Source: Streptomyces aculeolatus (GTDB taxonomy: Bacteria > Actinomycetota > Actinomycetes > Streptomycetales > Streptomycetaceae). Taken from it: 64,000 nucleotides of DNA. Location: the NCBI RefSeq assembly GCF_020400605.1, contig NZ_JAINRD010000001.1:124001-188000 (forward strand). The letters are read 5' to 3'. Below the pieces are notes generated by a model that had not been told where the DNA came from, ran no database searches, and saw only the letters and a program-made list of their open reading frames with translations. Of the stretch, positions 38,643 through 48,189 are shown piece by piece. Positions within the stretch are counted from its first letter, which is position 1. Each line of letters begins with the position of its first letter. A program made the translations under genes and the position numbers.

Positions 38643-41411
38643 TTACCGGCCGAGGCGGCCGCGGACCATCCCCATCATCGCGTTCAGCTCCTGGATCCGC
38701 ATCCGCCGGGCCGCGACATAGAAGATCGCGCCGAGGACGACCGAGCCGGCGACGAGCGCCGCGAGGGAGCCGGTGACGCCGCTGCCGAGCTTGTCCGTCA
38801 CGGCCCACGCGGCGGCGCCGCCGCCGAGCGCCGCCGGGATGCTGGCGCCGACGAGGCGGGCGTACGTGCGGACGACGTGGGCGCCGTCCAGGTCGTTGGT
38901 CCCCATCCGCTGCTTCAGCCGCCGCCAGGCGACGCCGACGCCGACGGTGTACGCGACGCCGTAGGTGGCGGCCATGCCGATGACTGCGTGCCGGTCGGGC
39001 AGCAGGACGAAGGCGATCGCCGAGCCGGCCGCGAAGACCGCGGCGACGATCAGCGTGTTGTAGAACGGCGTGCGGGTGTCCTCGTAGGCGTAGAACCCGC
39101 GGAGCACGACGTACTGCACCGAGAAGGGAATCAGCCCGAGGCCGAAGGCCATCAGGACGTACCCGATCGAGGAGGCGGCGTCGCTGCCGACCGCCGCGAA
39201 CAGCAGCGTGCACATCGGGATGCCGAGCGCGACGAGCGCGAAGGAGATCGGCACGATGGCCACGGCCGAGGTGCGCAGGCCGTGCGAGATGTCGTCGCGC
39301 ACCGCGTTGGGGTCGCCGTCGGCGGCGGCCCGCGAGATGCGCGGCAGCATCGCGGCCATCACCGACACGGTGATGATCGCCTGCGGCATCTGCCAGATCA
39401 GCAGCGCGTTCTGGAAGGCCATGATGCCGGTGCCGTCGTGGCCCACCTCGGAGGCGGACTCGCCGGCCCAGGTGGCGAGCTGCGTGACGACGAGCATGCC
39501 GGCCTGGTTGGCGAGGACGAAGAGGAACGTCCACTTGGCGAGCTTGGCCGCCTTGCCGAGGCCGTGGCCCTTCCAGTCGAAGCGCGGCCGGATCCTGAAG
39601 CCCGTCTGCCGCAGATACGGGATCATCGCCAGCGACTGCACCACGAGGCCCAGCAGCGTGCCGACGCCGAGGAGCCGCACGCCCTCCGCCGGGATGGTGC
39701 TCTCGTCCATCGCCGAGGAGTCGGAGGTGCCGTAGACCCACAGGAAGAGGCCGAAGGTGGCGATGATGACGATGTTGTTGAGGACGGGGGTCCACATCAT
39801 CGGGCCGAAGCTGCCGCGCGCGTTGAGGATCTGCCCCATCACGACGTGGATGCCCATGAAGAAGATGGTGGGCAGGCAGTACTGCGCGAAGGTGATCGCG
39901 ACCTCGTTGGACTGCGGGTTGTCGGCGATCTTCACCGACATCGCGCGGATGAGCAGCGGGGCGGCGAACACCGCGACGAGGACCATCCCGCCGAGGATGA
40001 CCGAGACGAGGGTCAGCAGCCGGTTGGCATAGGCGATGCCGCCGTCGGGGTCGTTCTTCATCGCGCGGACGAGCTGCGGGACGAAGACGGAGTTGAGGCC
40101 GCCGCCGATGGTGAGGATGTAGATCATCGTCGGCAGCGTGTACGCGACGGTGTAGGTGTCGCCGAGGACCGCGACACCCAGGGCCGCGGAGATCACCAGC
40201 GTGCGCAGGAAGCCGGTGATGCGCGAGACGAGGGTGCCGGCCGCCATGACCGCGCTGGAGCGGGCCAGGCTCGCAACCCGGCCGCCGCGGCGCTGCGGCG
40301 GTACGGGCGCGGGCGCCGCGGGCTGCGGCTGGGCGCCCGTCGGCGGCGGCTGCGGGGCGCGCTGGTCGCGGAAGAGGTGGGCGAAGGCGTCCGGCTCCGG
40401 CTGCGCCTGCTGGCCGGCCCCGGTGACGAGGTCGTCGACGCCCATGAACTGCGTGGTCTGGTCGCCGTAGCGCAGGTGCCGCGTGGGGCCGTCGGGCTCG
40501 GGCGCGGGCGGGTCCGCCCACTGGCGCGGGTCCGGGCGGTAGTGCGGGGAGGCCGGCTGCTGGTACGGCTGCTGCGCGGGGGGCTGGCTGCCGGGGGGCG
40601 GCGGGGGGTGGGCGGCGTGGTCGTAGAGCGCGTCGCCGAGGGGGTCGGCGCGCTGCTGGTACGGGTCGGGCGCGTAGGCGTCCTGGAGGTACGGGTCCTG
40701 GGGGTAGGGCGGCCCCGGATGGGCCCCGGGCTGGGCGGCGGCGGCCTGGCCGTACGGGTTCCGGGGATCGGCGTGGGGGGACTGCTGCTGCCCGCCCTGG
40801 GGGTGGTGCGGCTGCTGCGGATAGTGCGGGGCCCCGGGCGCCCCCTGCTGGTACGGGGAGCGGGGGTCCTGCGGCGGCCCTTGCGGGGCGGGGGCCTGGG
40901 GGCCGGCGGCGTACGGGTCGGCGTGCTGGGCATACGGGTCCTGCCCCGGCGTGCCGTACGGGTCGGGCGCGGGCCGGCCGTACTGGCCGGGGTGGCCCTG
41001 CTGCGCGGGCCCGCCGTGCTGCGGGGGCTGCGGCTGCCCGTAGTGGGGCGGCTGCTGTGCGTGCTGGCCCTGCTGACCGTGCTGTGAGTGCTGGCCGGGC
41101 TGTGCGTACGGGTCCGGGGTCGCGGGGTGGGCCTGGGGCGCGTGCTGGGCGTAGGGGTCGGGCGTGCCGGGGTGCGCGTAGTGGCCGCCCTGCCCGTACG
41201 GGTCGGCGGCCGGCGGGGCGTAGTGCTCCTGCGGGTACGGCGCGTACGGGTCCTGACCGCCCTGCGCGTACGGGTCGTGCGCGTACGGGTCGGCGTTCTG
41301 CTGGTCGGCCGGGGGCTGCTGGTGGGCAGGCGGAGGCGGGGACCCGGCGGGCGGCAGGTTCGCGGGATCGCCGGTGCCCTGACTGCGGTCACCGTCGTAC
41401 GGCGCGTTCAT
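38643..41411 (-). CDS. murJ: lipid II flippase MurJ with long N-terminal extension
   Basis: A 922-residue member of the MVF family, which moves the peptidoglycan precursor lipid II across the membrane. The first 370 residues or so are Pro/Gln/Tyr/Asp-rich with recurring DPYAQ-like units and look disordered; the flippase core follows (SSAVMAAGTLVSRITGFLRTLVIS, GDTYTVAYTLPTMIY, GGGLNSVFVPQLVRA), with about fourteen hydrophobic segments. ATG 41411 (MNAPYDGDRS) is preferred over GTG 41417 by similarity to Streptomyces MurJ. It lies between the DUF6049 gene (49 bases upstream) and the pseudokinase gene. Confidence 0.93.
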   Translation of the reverse strand: MNAPYDGDRSQGTGDPANLPPAGSPPPPAHQQPPADQQNADPYAHDPYAQGGQDPYAPYPQEHYAPPAADPYGQGGHYAHPGTPDPYAQHAPQAHPATPDPYAQPGQHSQHGQQGQHAQQPPHYGQPQPPQHGGPAQQGHPGQYGRPAPDPYGTPGQDPYAQHADPYAAGPQAPAPQGPPQDPRSPYQQGAPGAPHYPQQPHHPQGGQQQSPHADPRNPYGQAAAAQPGAHPGPPYPQDPYLQDAYAPDPYQQRADPLGDALYDHAAHPPPPPGSQPPAQQPYQQPASPHYRPDPRQWADPPAPEPDGPTRHLRYGDQTTQFMGVDDLVTGAGQQAQPEPDAFAHLFRDQRAPQPPPTGAQPQPAAPAPVPPQRRGGRVASLARSSAVMAAGTLVSRITGFLRTLVISAALGVAVLGDTYTVAYTLPTMIYILTIGGGLNSVFVPQLVRAMKNDPDGGIAYANRLLTLVSVILGGMVLVAVFAAPLLIRAMSVKIADNPQSNEVAITFAQYCLPTIFFMGIHVVMGQILNARGSFGPMMWTPVLNNIVIIATFGLFLWVYGTSDSSAMDESTIPAEGVRLLGVGTLLGLVVQSLAMIPYLRQTGFRIRPRFDWKGHGLGKAAKLAKWTFLFVLANQAGMLVVTQLATWAGESASEVGHDGTGIMAFQNALLIWQMPQAIITVSVMAAMLPRISRAAADGDPNAVRDDISHGLRTSAVAIVPISFALVALGIPMCTLLFAAVGSDAASSIGYVLMAFGLGLIPFSVQYVVLRGFYAYEDTRTPFYNTLIVAAVFAAGSAIAFVLLPDRHAVIGMAATYGVAYTVGVGVAWRRLKQRMGTNDLDGAHVVRTYARLVGASIPAALGGGAAAWAVTDKLGSGVTGSLAALVAGSVVLGAIFYVAARRMRIQELNAMMGMVRGRLGR

Positions 41412-41459
41412 CGACACCCCACAAGGGTCATGGCCGGCCTGAAAACGGCCTGATCGCTC

Positions 41460-43868
41460 TCACCGCTCCACTCTCTCACTGGCACCGGACCGGGCACCGC
41501 TTTCCGTGTCGGTGTCGTCGGCGCGGTCGCCCCCGGTGAGGTGCGTTCCGTGTGCCTCCTTGTCGGCTTCCCCGGTATCGCCGTCGCTACCGGCATCCGC
41601 CGTGTCTTCCGGGCTGCCGGCACCGCCGGTGCCGCCGCCCCCGTCCCCGTTTCCGTTCTCTTCCCCGTTCCCGTCGGTGCCTTCGCCCGCATCCGCCGTC
41701 CGGGCGGCGCGCTTGCGCTGCGAGTACATGCGTACCCCGGCGAGGACCAGCAGCAGGATCCCTGCGCCGATGACGAGCAGCACCGTGGAGGTGATGGACG
41801 TCACCTCCACCTTGAAGGTCTTCTCCGCGCCGAAGGGCTTCCCGTCCTTCGTGAAGAGCTGGGCGGTGATGTTCACCGGACCGCTGGCCCGCGCGGACGC
41901 CTCGAACTTCACCGAGGTGCTGTGGCCGCCCGCCACCTCGATGGACTGCGTCTCCTCCTCGATCCGCAGCCGGCTGGGCACGTCCGACGTCAGCCGCAGC
42001 TCCAGCCCGCGGACGTTCTGCACCAGGTTGTTCTGCACGGTCACCGGGATCGTGCCGCTGTTGCCGGACAACGTGAGGTCCGACTTGTCGATGAGCTGCA
42101 CCTCCGAGGTGAGGTCCTGGAGGTAGTCCTGCACCCCGCGGCGGAACGACTCCGCCTCCGCCTTGCGCCCCCGCCACTGCGTGGACATCTCACGCAGCAG
42201 CGCGTTGCCGAAGGGGACGATGACCCGCCGGCTCCGGTCGAGGATCTCGGAGAAGTCGTCGAGCTGCTGCCGGGTGGCGAGGATCCGGTCGAACGCCTCG
42301 CGGGGGATCTCCTGCTTCCGCAGCTTCTTCGGGTACGCGCCCGTCCCCGGCACGGTCCGGTTGGCGCTCGGGTCCGCCGGCTCCACCGCGGCGCTGCTGA
42401 GGTTCAGCGGCGTCAACCAGGTGCTGGTGTCCAGGTCGCCGAGCGCCTCCGCCATCGCCTGCGCCTGGCCGAGCGTCGGCGTGCGCTGCGGGGCGACGAC
42501 GATGCTCCGCTGCAGGTTCGGCTGCTGGAGCGTCGTCACGAGCGTCTGGGCGAGGAACTCCTGGATGGACAGGGAGAACGTCTCCGCCCGGCTCATGTCG
42601 CCCTCGAAGGCCCGGGAGAGCTGCGCGTCGGCCACCAGCGCCGTCCGGCCGCCGCCGATGGGGCGGGCGGCGGTGGGCGTGTATGTCAGGCCGCTCTCGC
42701 GCATGCTGTCGCTGCGGGCGAGGATCCACTGCGCGCCGGCCGCACCCGCGACGCCGACGATGCGCTTGTCGATGGCGCCCTCCGCGGGCCAGGCGAGGTC
42801 GGTCTCCGGCTCGACGTGCAGCTCCGACTCCACGGTCGTACGGGCCAGAGTGGTGGCGTCGCCGAGCTGGTCGAGGGTGCCGGAGACCTTGCGGCCGCGG
42901 TGGGCGATGGAGGCCAGGTCGGGGTCGCCGAAGGGCAGCGCGACGACCTCGCGGCCCTTCACGGCACTCTGCAGGTCGGCCAGCCACTGCTCGGCGATCT
43001 TCTGGCCCTTGCCGGGGACCGTCTCGCCGTCCTCACCCACCACGTTGTACGCCTCCGTCATGGCGGACGCCGTGGCCAGCAGCTCCGGGTCGATGACCCA
43101 CGTCACGGGCAGCTCCTCGCCGAGCGCGACCATCTGCTGCAGCCTGCCGCCGGGCTCCATCTGCTCCAGCAGGCGGTCGCTGGCGAGCACCGGCGTCTGC
43201 TGCTCGTCCGGCTCGGTGCGCGCGGTGAGCTGCGGGGTGGCGATGACGGGCCAGACGAAGGTGAGCCGGGTCTTGGTCGACAGGTCGTCGGGCTGCCAGG
43301 GCAGGAAGGTGTGCTCGATGCCGAGGACCTGCTCGTAGCCGGCCTCGGCGGAGGTCCCGCTGAAGGAGACGGCGAGCTGGTAGACGCCGGGGTCGTCCAG
43401 CGGCAGCCGGTTCACGGGGATCGTCATGCTGAAGTCCCGGGTCATGCCGGGGGCCAGGGTCTTCAGCTCCTCGGTGCCGGGGCCGTCGATCTCCGCCCCG
43501 TCGTACTCCGAGAGCCAGCCCGTGCGCTCCGTGGCCTGGGTGACCTCGCTGCGGCTCGTCAGCGGCCCGCTGAGGCGCAGGGAGACGTGCGGGTCGGTGA
43601 TCTTGGCGTCGGTCTTGTTCGTGACCTTCCCGGAGACCGTGAGGTCGTCCCCGCCGGAGGGGACGGAGGGGTTCAGATAGTCCACGGAGACGTTCACCGA
43701 GCGCGAGCCGGACGGCTGCGCATGGGCCTCGCCGGCCGCGGGCACCTGCGCGAGTGCGGCCGGCAGCAGCAGCGCCACGAGCAGCAGGGCGGTCAGCAGC
43801 CGCCGGTGGGCCGGGGGACGGGCGGGGGGGCCGCCCGGGGACCCGGTCAAATGTGCCAGCTCGGCCAC
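41460..43868 (-). CDS. DUF6049 family secreted membrane-anchored protein
   Basis: An 802-residue protein with a signal-like hydrophobic segment (about 22-42), a long extracellular region, one membrane segment near 715-735 (STVLLVIGAGILLLVLAGV) and an acidic Gly/Asp/Glu-rich cytoplasmic tail. The position next to murJ matches Mycobacterium Rv3909. The N-terminal part has immunoglobulin-like patterns (VNVSVDYLNPSVPSGGDDLTVSGKVTN). GTG 43868 is chosen over the much longer frame to 44642, which runs antisense to cca. Function unknown; an envelope role is inferred from the neighbours. Confidence 0.88.
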   Translation of the reverse strand: MAELAHLTGSPGGPPARPPAHRRLLTALLLVALLLPAALAQVPAAGEAHAQPSGSRSVNVSVDYLNPSVPSGGDDLTVSGKVTNKTDAKITDPHVSLRLSGPLTSRSEVTQATERTGWLSEYDGAEIDGPGTEELKTLAPGMTRDFSMTIPVNRLPLDDPGVYQLAVSFSGTSAEAGYEQVLGIEHTFLPWQPDDLSTKTRLTFVWPVIATPQLTARTEPDEQQTPVLASDRLLEQMEPGGRLQQMVALGEELPVTWVIDPELLATASAMTEAYNVVGEDGETVPGKGQKIAEQWLADLQSAVKGREVVALPFGDPDLASIAHRGRKVSGTLDQLGDATTLARTTVESELHVEPETDLAWPAEGAIDKRIVGVAGAAGAQWILARSDSMRESGLTYTPTAARPIGGGRTALVADAQLSRAFEGDMSRAETFSLSIQEFLAQTLVTTLQQPNLQRSIVVAPQRTPTLGQAQAMAEALGDLDTSTWLTPLNLSSAAVEPADPSANRTVPGTGAYPKKLRKQEIPREAFDRILATRQQLDDFSEILDRSRRVIVPFGNALLREMSTQWRGRKAEAESFRRGVQDYLQDLTSEVQLIDKSDLTLSGNSGTIPVTVQNNLVQNVRGLELRLTSDVPSRLRIEEETQSIEVAGGHSTSVKFEASARASGPVNITAQLFTKDGKPFGAEKTFKVEVTSITSTVLLVIGAGILLLVLAGVRMYSQRKRAARTADAGEGTDGNGEENGNGDGGGGTGGAGSPEDTADAGSDGDTGEADKEAHGTHLTGGDRADDTDTESGARSGASERVER

Positions 43869-44082
43869 GCGCTCGCCCGTCCTCGTTGTCCTCGTGCCCG
43901 GCCCGCGGCCTTGTGCCGCCTGCCTTGGACCCCGATGGTAACGAGGTACGGGACGCCGGGTGGCGGGGACCGCGTCAACCTCCCGGCCCTCTCCCACGTG
44001 ATCGGCACCGGGGCCGTACGGAGATGCCGCGGAGGGTGGCCAGTTGCGGTCCCGCGGCGCGCGGGCCGTACCCTGTTCTGTT

Positions 44083-45543
44083 GTGCCGAATGCCCGTGAA
44101 GACCACCGAACCCAGCAGGCCACGCTCAGCCGTGCCCAGCGCAGCGCCGTCAGCGAACTGCTGCGCGTCTCCCCCGTCGCCGACGACCTGGCGCACCGCT
44201 TCCAGGACGCCGGCGCCCGGCTGGCACTCGTAGGCGGCTCCGTACGGGACGCGCTGCTCGGCCGGCTCGGCAACGACCTCGACTTCACCACCGACGCCCG
44301 CCCGGAGCGGGTGCTCGACATCGTCCGGCCGTGGGCCGACGCGGTGTGGGAGGTCGGCATCGCGTTCGGCACCGTCGGCTGCCGCAAGGGCGATCTGCAG
44401 ATCGAGATCACCACGTACCGCTCCGAGGCGTACGACCGCACGTCGCGCAAGCCCGAGGTGTCGTACGGCGATTCCATCGAAGAGGACCTCGTCCGGCGGG
44501 ACTTCACGGTCAACGCGATGGCCGTCGCGCTGCCGGAGAAGGAGTTCGTCGACCCGCACGGCGGACTGGACGACCTCGCGGCCCGGGTCCTGCGCACCCC
44601 CGGCACCCCGCAGGAGTCCTTCGGCGACGACCCGCTGCGCATGATGCGGGCGGCGCGGTTCGCGGCTCAGCTCGGCTTCGAGGTGGCGCCCGAGGTCGTC
44701 GCGGCGATGACCGACATGGCGGCGCGGATCGAAATCGTGTCCGCCGAGCGGGTGAGGGACGAGCTGAACAAGCTGCTGCTCGCCCCCCGCCCGCGTCTGG
44801 GGCTGCATCTGCTCGTCGACACCGGCCTGGCCGGCCACGTACTGCCGGAGCTGCCCGCGCTGCGGCTGGAGCGCGACGAGCACCACCGGCACAAGGACGT
44901 CTACGAGCACTCCCTGATCGTGCTGGAGCAGGCCATCGCGCTGGAGGAGAACGGCCCCGACCTGGTCCTCCGGCTCGCGGCGCTGCTCCACGACATCGGC
45001 AAGCCGCGCACGCGCCGCTTCGAGAAGGACGGCCGGGTCTCCTTCCACCACCACGAGGTGGTGGGCGCGAAGATGACCAAGGCCCGGATGACGAAGCTGA
45101 AGTACCCCAACGACCAGATCAAGGACGTCTCCCGGCTGGTCGAGCTGCATTTGCGCTTCCACGGCTACGGGACCGGGGAGTGGACGGACTCCGCCGTGCG
45201 CCGCTACGTGCGCGACGCCGGGCCGCTGCTGGACCGGCTGCACAAGCTCACCCGCTCCGACTGCACGACGCGCAACAAGCGCAAGGCGCTCGCCCTGCAG
45301 CGCGCGTACGACGGGCTGGAGGAGCGCATCGTCCGCCTCCAGGCGCAGGAGGAGCTGGACGCGATCCGTCCGGACCTCGACGGCAACGAGATCATGAAGA
45401 TCCTGGGCATCGGCCCCGGGCCGGCGGTGGGCGGCGCGTACCGCCACATGCTGGAGCTGCGGCTGGAGCACGGCCCCATGGAGCACGAGGCGGCGGTCGA
45501 GGCCCTGCGCGCGTGGTGGGCGGAGCAGGCTCCGCCCGCCTAG
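44083..45543 (+). CDS. cca: CCA-adding tRNA nucleotidyltransferase
   Basis: A 486-residue polymerase-beta-fold enzyme that adds CCA to tRNA ends, needed here since the tRNA-Ile gene lacks CCA. Motifs are LVGGSVRDALLG and the metal-binding DLDFTTD, RRDFTVNAMAV, DDPLRMMRAARFAAQLGF, then an HD domain with YEHSLIVLEQ and LLHDIGKPRT. GTG 44083 (VPNARED) is preferred by similarity to Streptomyces Cca. Poly(A) polymerase activity is possible in this family (pcnA is the name in Mycobacterium), but sequence alone does not decide. Confidence 0.93.
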   Translation: MPNAREDHRTQQATLSRAQRSAVSELLRVSPVADDLAHRFQDAGARLALVGGSVRDALLGRLGNDLDFTTDARPERVLDIVRPWADAVWEVGIAFGTVGCRKGDLQIEITTYRSEAYDRTSRKPEVSYGDSIEEDLVRRDFTVNAMAVALPEKEFVDPHGGLDDLAARVLRTPGTPQESFGDDPLRMMRAARFAAQLGFEVAPEVVAAMTDMAARIEIVSAERVRDELNKLLLAPRPRLGLHLLVDTGLAGHVLPELPALRLERDEHHRHKDVYEHSLIVLEQAIALEENGPDLVLRLAALLHDIGKPRTRRFEKDGRVSFHHHEVVGAKMTKARMTKLKYPNDQIKDVSRLVELHLRFHGYGTGEWTDSAVRRYVRDAGPLLDRLHKLTRSDCTTRNKRKALALQRAYDGLEERIVRLQAQEELDAIRPDLDGNEIMKILGIGPGPAVGGAYRHMLELRLEHGPMEHEAAVEALRAWWAEQAPPA

Positions 45544-45635
45544 GGTGTCCGCCCAGGTTCTACGGCCCCGAAGCCCGGCGGCGTACGGAGACGGGCGCCA
45601 CGGCGCCACGACCACGGCCGCGCCGGGCGCGGGCG

Positions 45636-46988
45636 TCACGTTTCACGTGAAACATGCGGCTCGCCGCCGGCCCCGCCCTCCAGTGCCGCCGGCGGCCCTT
45701 CCTCGGCCGGCGCGTGTTTCACGTGAAACATCGACAAGGCGATGCCCGCGAAGATCACCGAGACGCCCACCACAAGGAGGGCCGAGCGCCCGTCCTTCGG
45801 CAGCAGCGCCGCCGCGGCCGCCGCGGCGCCCACGAAGGCCACGTTGAAGAGCATGTCGTAGAGGGAGAAGACCCGGCCGCGGTAGGCGTCGTCCACCGAC
45901 GACTGCACCACTGTGTCCGTCGTGATCTTCACGCCCTGGGTCGTGACCCCGAGGACGAACGCGGCGACCAGCATCGGCCCCCGCGCGAACGAGAGTGCCA
46001 GCAGCGGCGTCAGCACCGCGGCCAGAGCCGCGCACAGCGTCATCCAGCCGGTCCGCCCCAGCCGCGTCACCAGCGACGGCGTCACCACCGCCGCGACGAA
46101 GAACCCCAGCCCCGACAGGCCGACGGCCACACCGAGCAGCGCCATGCCGTCGTCCTCGCCGTCGGACCAGGCGTAGCGGCACAGCATCAGCAGCATCACG
46201 GTCAGCGCGCCGAAGCAGAAGCGCATCAGGCCCATGGCGGACAGCGCCTGTGCCGCCTCGCGCCGCTCACGCAGGTGCCGTACGCCCGCGACGAGCCCCC
46301 GCGCGGTGCTGGCGACCGCAGCCGCTATCCGCGGCAGCACCAGCTCAGGGTCCGGCCCCAGTGCCCCCGGCGCCATCCGCAGCGACGCCAGCGCCGCGCA
46401 GAGGTACAGCCCCGAACCGACCAGCACGGTCATCGCGTCCGCCGTGCCGCCCTCCGGCCCGGCCAGGCCGACGAGGAAGGCGACGCCCCCGCCGGCCGTG
46501 GCGGCGAGCGTGCCCGCGGTCGGCGACAGCGAGTTGCCGACCACGAGCTGCTCCTCGGTGTCCACCACCCGCGGCAGCGCGGCGGAGAGCCCGGACAGCA
46601 CGAAGCGGTTGACCGCGGTGACGGAGAGCGCGGAGAGATAGAACAGCCAGTCCGGCACCCCGGCCAGCAGCAGCGCCGCCGTGCCCGCGGCGAAGACGGC
46701 GCGCAGCAGGTTCCCGTACAGCAGCACCTGCCGGCGCCGCCAGCGGTCCAGCAGCACACCGGCGAAGGGGCCGACGATCGAGTACGGCAGGAGCAGCACG
46801 GCCATCGCGGAGGCGATGGCGGCCGGTGAGGTCTGCCGCTCGGGGGAGAAGACCACGTACGCGGCGAGCGCCACCTGGTAGACGCCGTCGGCGCCCTGGG
46901 AGAGCAGTCGTACGGCCAGCAGCCGGCGGAAGCCGTGCAGCCGCAGCAGGCTGCGGAGGTCGCGGACAACGGGCATGGCGCTCAGCAT
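45636..46988 (-). CDS. MFS transporter
   Basis: A 450-residue transporter with about twelve hydrophobic segments. It starts MLSAMPVVRDLRSLLRLHGFRRLLAVRLLSQGADGVYQVALAAYVVFSPERQ, with a motif-A-like VLLDRWRRRQVLLYGN between helices. Start may be ATG 46988 or ATG 46976 (MPVVRD). The C-terminus is notable: two parS sites lie within its last 32 codons, read as FHVKH and as the final VSRET before the stop. A 32-bp palindrome lies nine bases before the start. The substrate is unknown. Confidence 0.88.
   Translation of the reverse strand: MLSAMPVVRDLRSLLRLHGFRRLLAVRLLSQGADGVYQVALAAYVVFSPERQTSPAAIASAMAVLLLPYSIVGPFAGVLLDRWRRRQVLLYGNLLRAVFAAGTAALLLAGVPDWLFYLSALSVTAVNRFVLSGLSAALPRVVDTEEQLVVGNSLSPTAGTLAATAGGGVAFLVGLAGPEGGTADAMTVLVGSGLYLCAALASLRMAPGALGPDPELVLPRIAAAVASTARGLVAGVRHLRERREAAQALSAMGLMRFCFGALTVMLLMLCRYAWSDGEDDGMALLGVAVGLSGLGFFVAAVVTPSLVTRLGRTGWMTLCAALAAVLTPLLALSFARGPMLVAAFVLGVTTQGVKITTDTVVQSSVDDAYRGRVFSLYDMLFNVAFVGAAAAAAALLPKDGRSALLVVGVSVIFAGIALSMFHVKHAPAEEGPPAALEGGAGGEPHVSRET
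45639..45654. promoter_or_regulatory. parS site at the end of the MFS gene
   Basis: CGTTTCACGTGAAACA, 15 of 16 matches. It codes the last five residues (VSRET) of the MFS protein and abuts the stop codon. Confidence 0.95.
45715..45730. promoter_or_regulatory. parS site inside the MFS gene (perfect 16-mer)
   Basis: TGTTTCACGTGAAACA, a perfect parS, read in another frame as FHVKH about 30 codons before the stop. Confidence 0.97.
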
Positions 46989-46996
46989 CACATGCC

Positions 46997-47028
46997 CAGG
47001 GGCCCCGGGCTGCAGCCCGGGGCCCCTG
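46997..47028. terminator. perfect 32-bp palindrome after ino1
   Basis: A perfect palindrome (arms 46997-47012 and 47013-47028, very GC-rich) lies 31 bases beyond the ino1 stop and nine bases before the MFS start. It probably ends ino1 transcripts; its closeness to the MFS start is odd. Confidence 0.75.
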
Positions 47029-47059
47029 AAGACGGCGAGTCGTGACGGTGGTGCGGCGC

Positions 47060-48142
47060 TCAGCGCTCGATTTCGCCGCGGATGAACTTCTCCACGCTCT
47101 CCCGCGCCTCGTCGTCGAAGTACTGCACGGGCGGGGACTTCATGAAGTACGAGGACGCCGAGAGCACCGGGCCGCCGATGCCGCGGTCCTTGGCGATCTT
47201 CGCCGCGCGCAGCGCGTCGATGATGATGCCCGCGGAGTTCGGCGAGTCCCAGACCTCCAGCTTGTACTCCAGGTTGAGCGGCACCTCGCCGAAGGCGCGG
47301 CCCTCCAGACGCACGTACGCCCACTTGCGGTCGTCCAGCCAGGCGACGTAGTCCGACGGGCCGATGTGCACGTTGTGCTCGCCCAGGTCGCGGTCGGGGA
47401 TCTGGGAGGTGACGGCCTGGGTCTTCGAGATCTTCTTGGACTCCAGCCGGTCGCGCTCCAGCATGTTCTTGAAGTCCATGTTGCCGCCGACGTTGAGCTG
47501 CATCGTACGGTCCAGGATGACGCCCCGGTCCTCGAAGAGCTTGGCCATGACGCGGTGCGTGATGGTGGCGCCGACCTGCGACTTGATGTCGTCGCCGACG
47601 ATCGGCACGCCCGCCTCGGTGAACTTGTCCGCCCACTCCTTGGTGCCCGCGATGAACACCGGGAGCGCGTTGACGAAGCCCACGCCGGCGTCGATGGCGC
47701 ACTGCGCGTAGAACTTGGCGGCGTCCTCGGAGCCCACCGGCAGGTAGCAGACCAGCACGTCGACCTGCCGGTCCCGCAGCACCTGCGCGACGTCGACGGG
47801 CTCCTCGGCGGACTCCTCGATCGTCTCGCGGTAGTAGCGCCCGAGGCCGTCGAGCGTGTGGCCCCGCTGCACGGTCACGCCGCTGCTGGGCACATCGCAG
47901 ATCTTGATGGTGTTGTTCTCACTCGCCCCGATGGCGTCGGCGAGGTCGAGGCCCACCTTCTTGGCGTCGACGTCGAACGCCGCGACGAACTCGACGTCAC
48001 GGACGTGGTAGTCGCCGAACTGGACGTGCATCAGCCCGGGCACCCGGCTGCCCGGGGCGGCGTCCTTGTAGAACTCGACGCCCTGCACGAGGGACGCGGC
48101 GCAGTTGCCCACGCCGACGATGGCTACACGTACCGAACCCAT
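47060..48142 (-). CDS. ino1: inositol-3-phosphate synthase
   Basis: A 360-residue NAD-dependent enzyme that turns glucose 6-phosphate into inositol 3-phosphate, feeding mycothiol and inositol lipids in actinobacteria. The NAD fold is [18 protein letters not shown], and family motifs include [61 protein letters not shown] and [13 protein letters not shown]. The ATG at 48142 lies 47 bases after padR, so the two form an operon. Confidence 0.94.
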   Translation of the reverse strand: MGSVRVAIVGVGNCAASLVQGVEFYKDAAPGSRVPGLMHVQFGDYHVRDVEFVAAFDVDAKKVGLDLADAIGASENNTIKICDVPSSGVTVQRGHTLDGLGRYYRETIEESAEEPVDVAQVLRDRQVDVLVCYLPVGSEDAAKFYAQCAIDAGVGFVNALPVFIAGTKEWADKFTEAGVPIVGDDIKSQVGATITHRVMAKLFEDRGVILDRTMQLNVGGNMDFKNMLERDRLESKKISKTQAVTSQIPDRDLGEHNVHIGPSDYVAWLDDRKWAYVRLEGRAFGEVPLNLEYKLEVWDSPNSAGIIIDALRAAKIAKDRGIGGPVLSASSYFMKSPPVQYFDDEARESVEKFIRGEIER

Positions 48143-48189
48143 TGACGGTTGCTCCCTGTTCTTCGTTGAGGCCGTGCCAGGGCAGGGCC

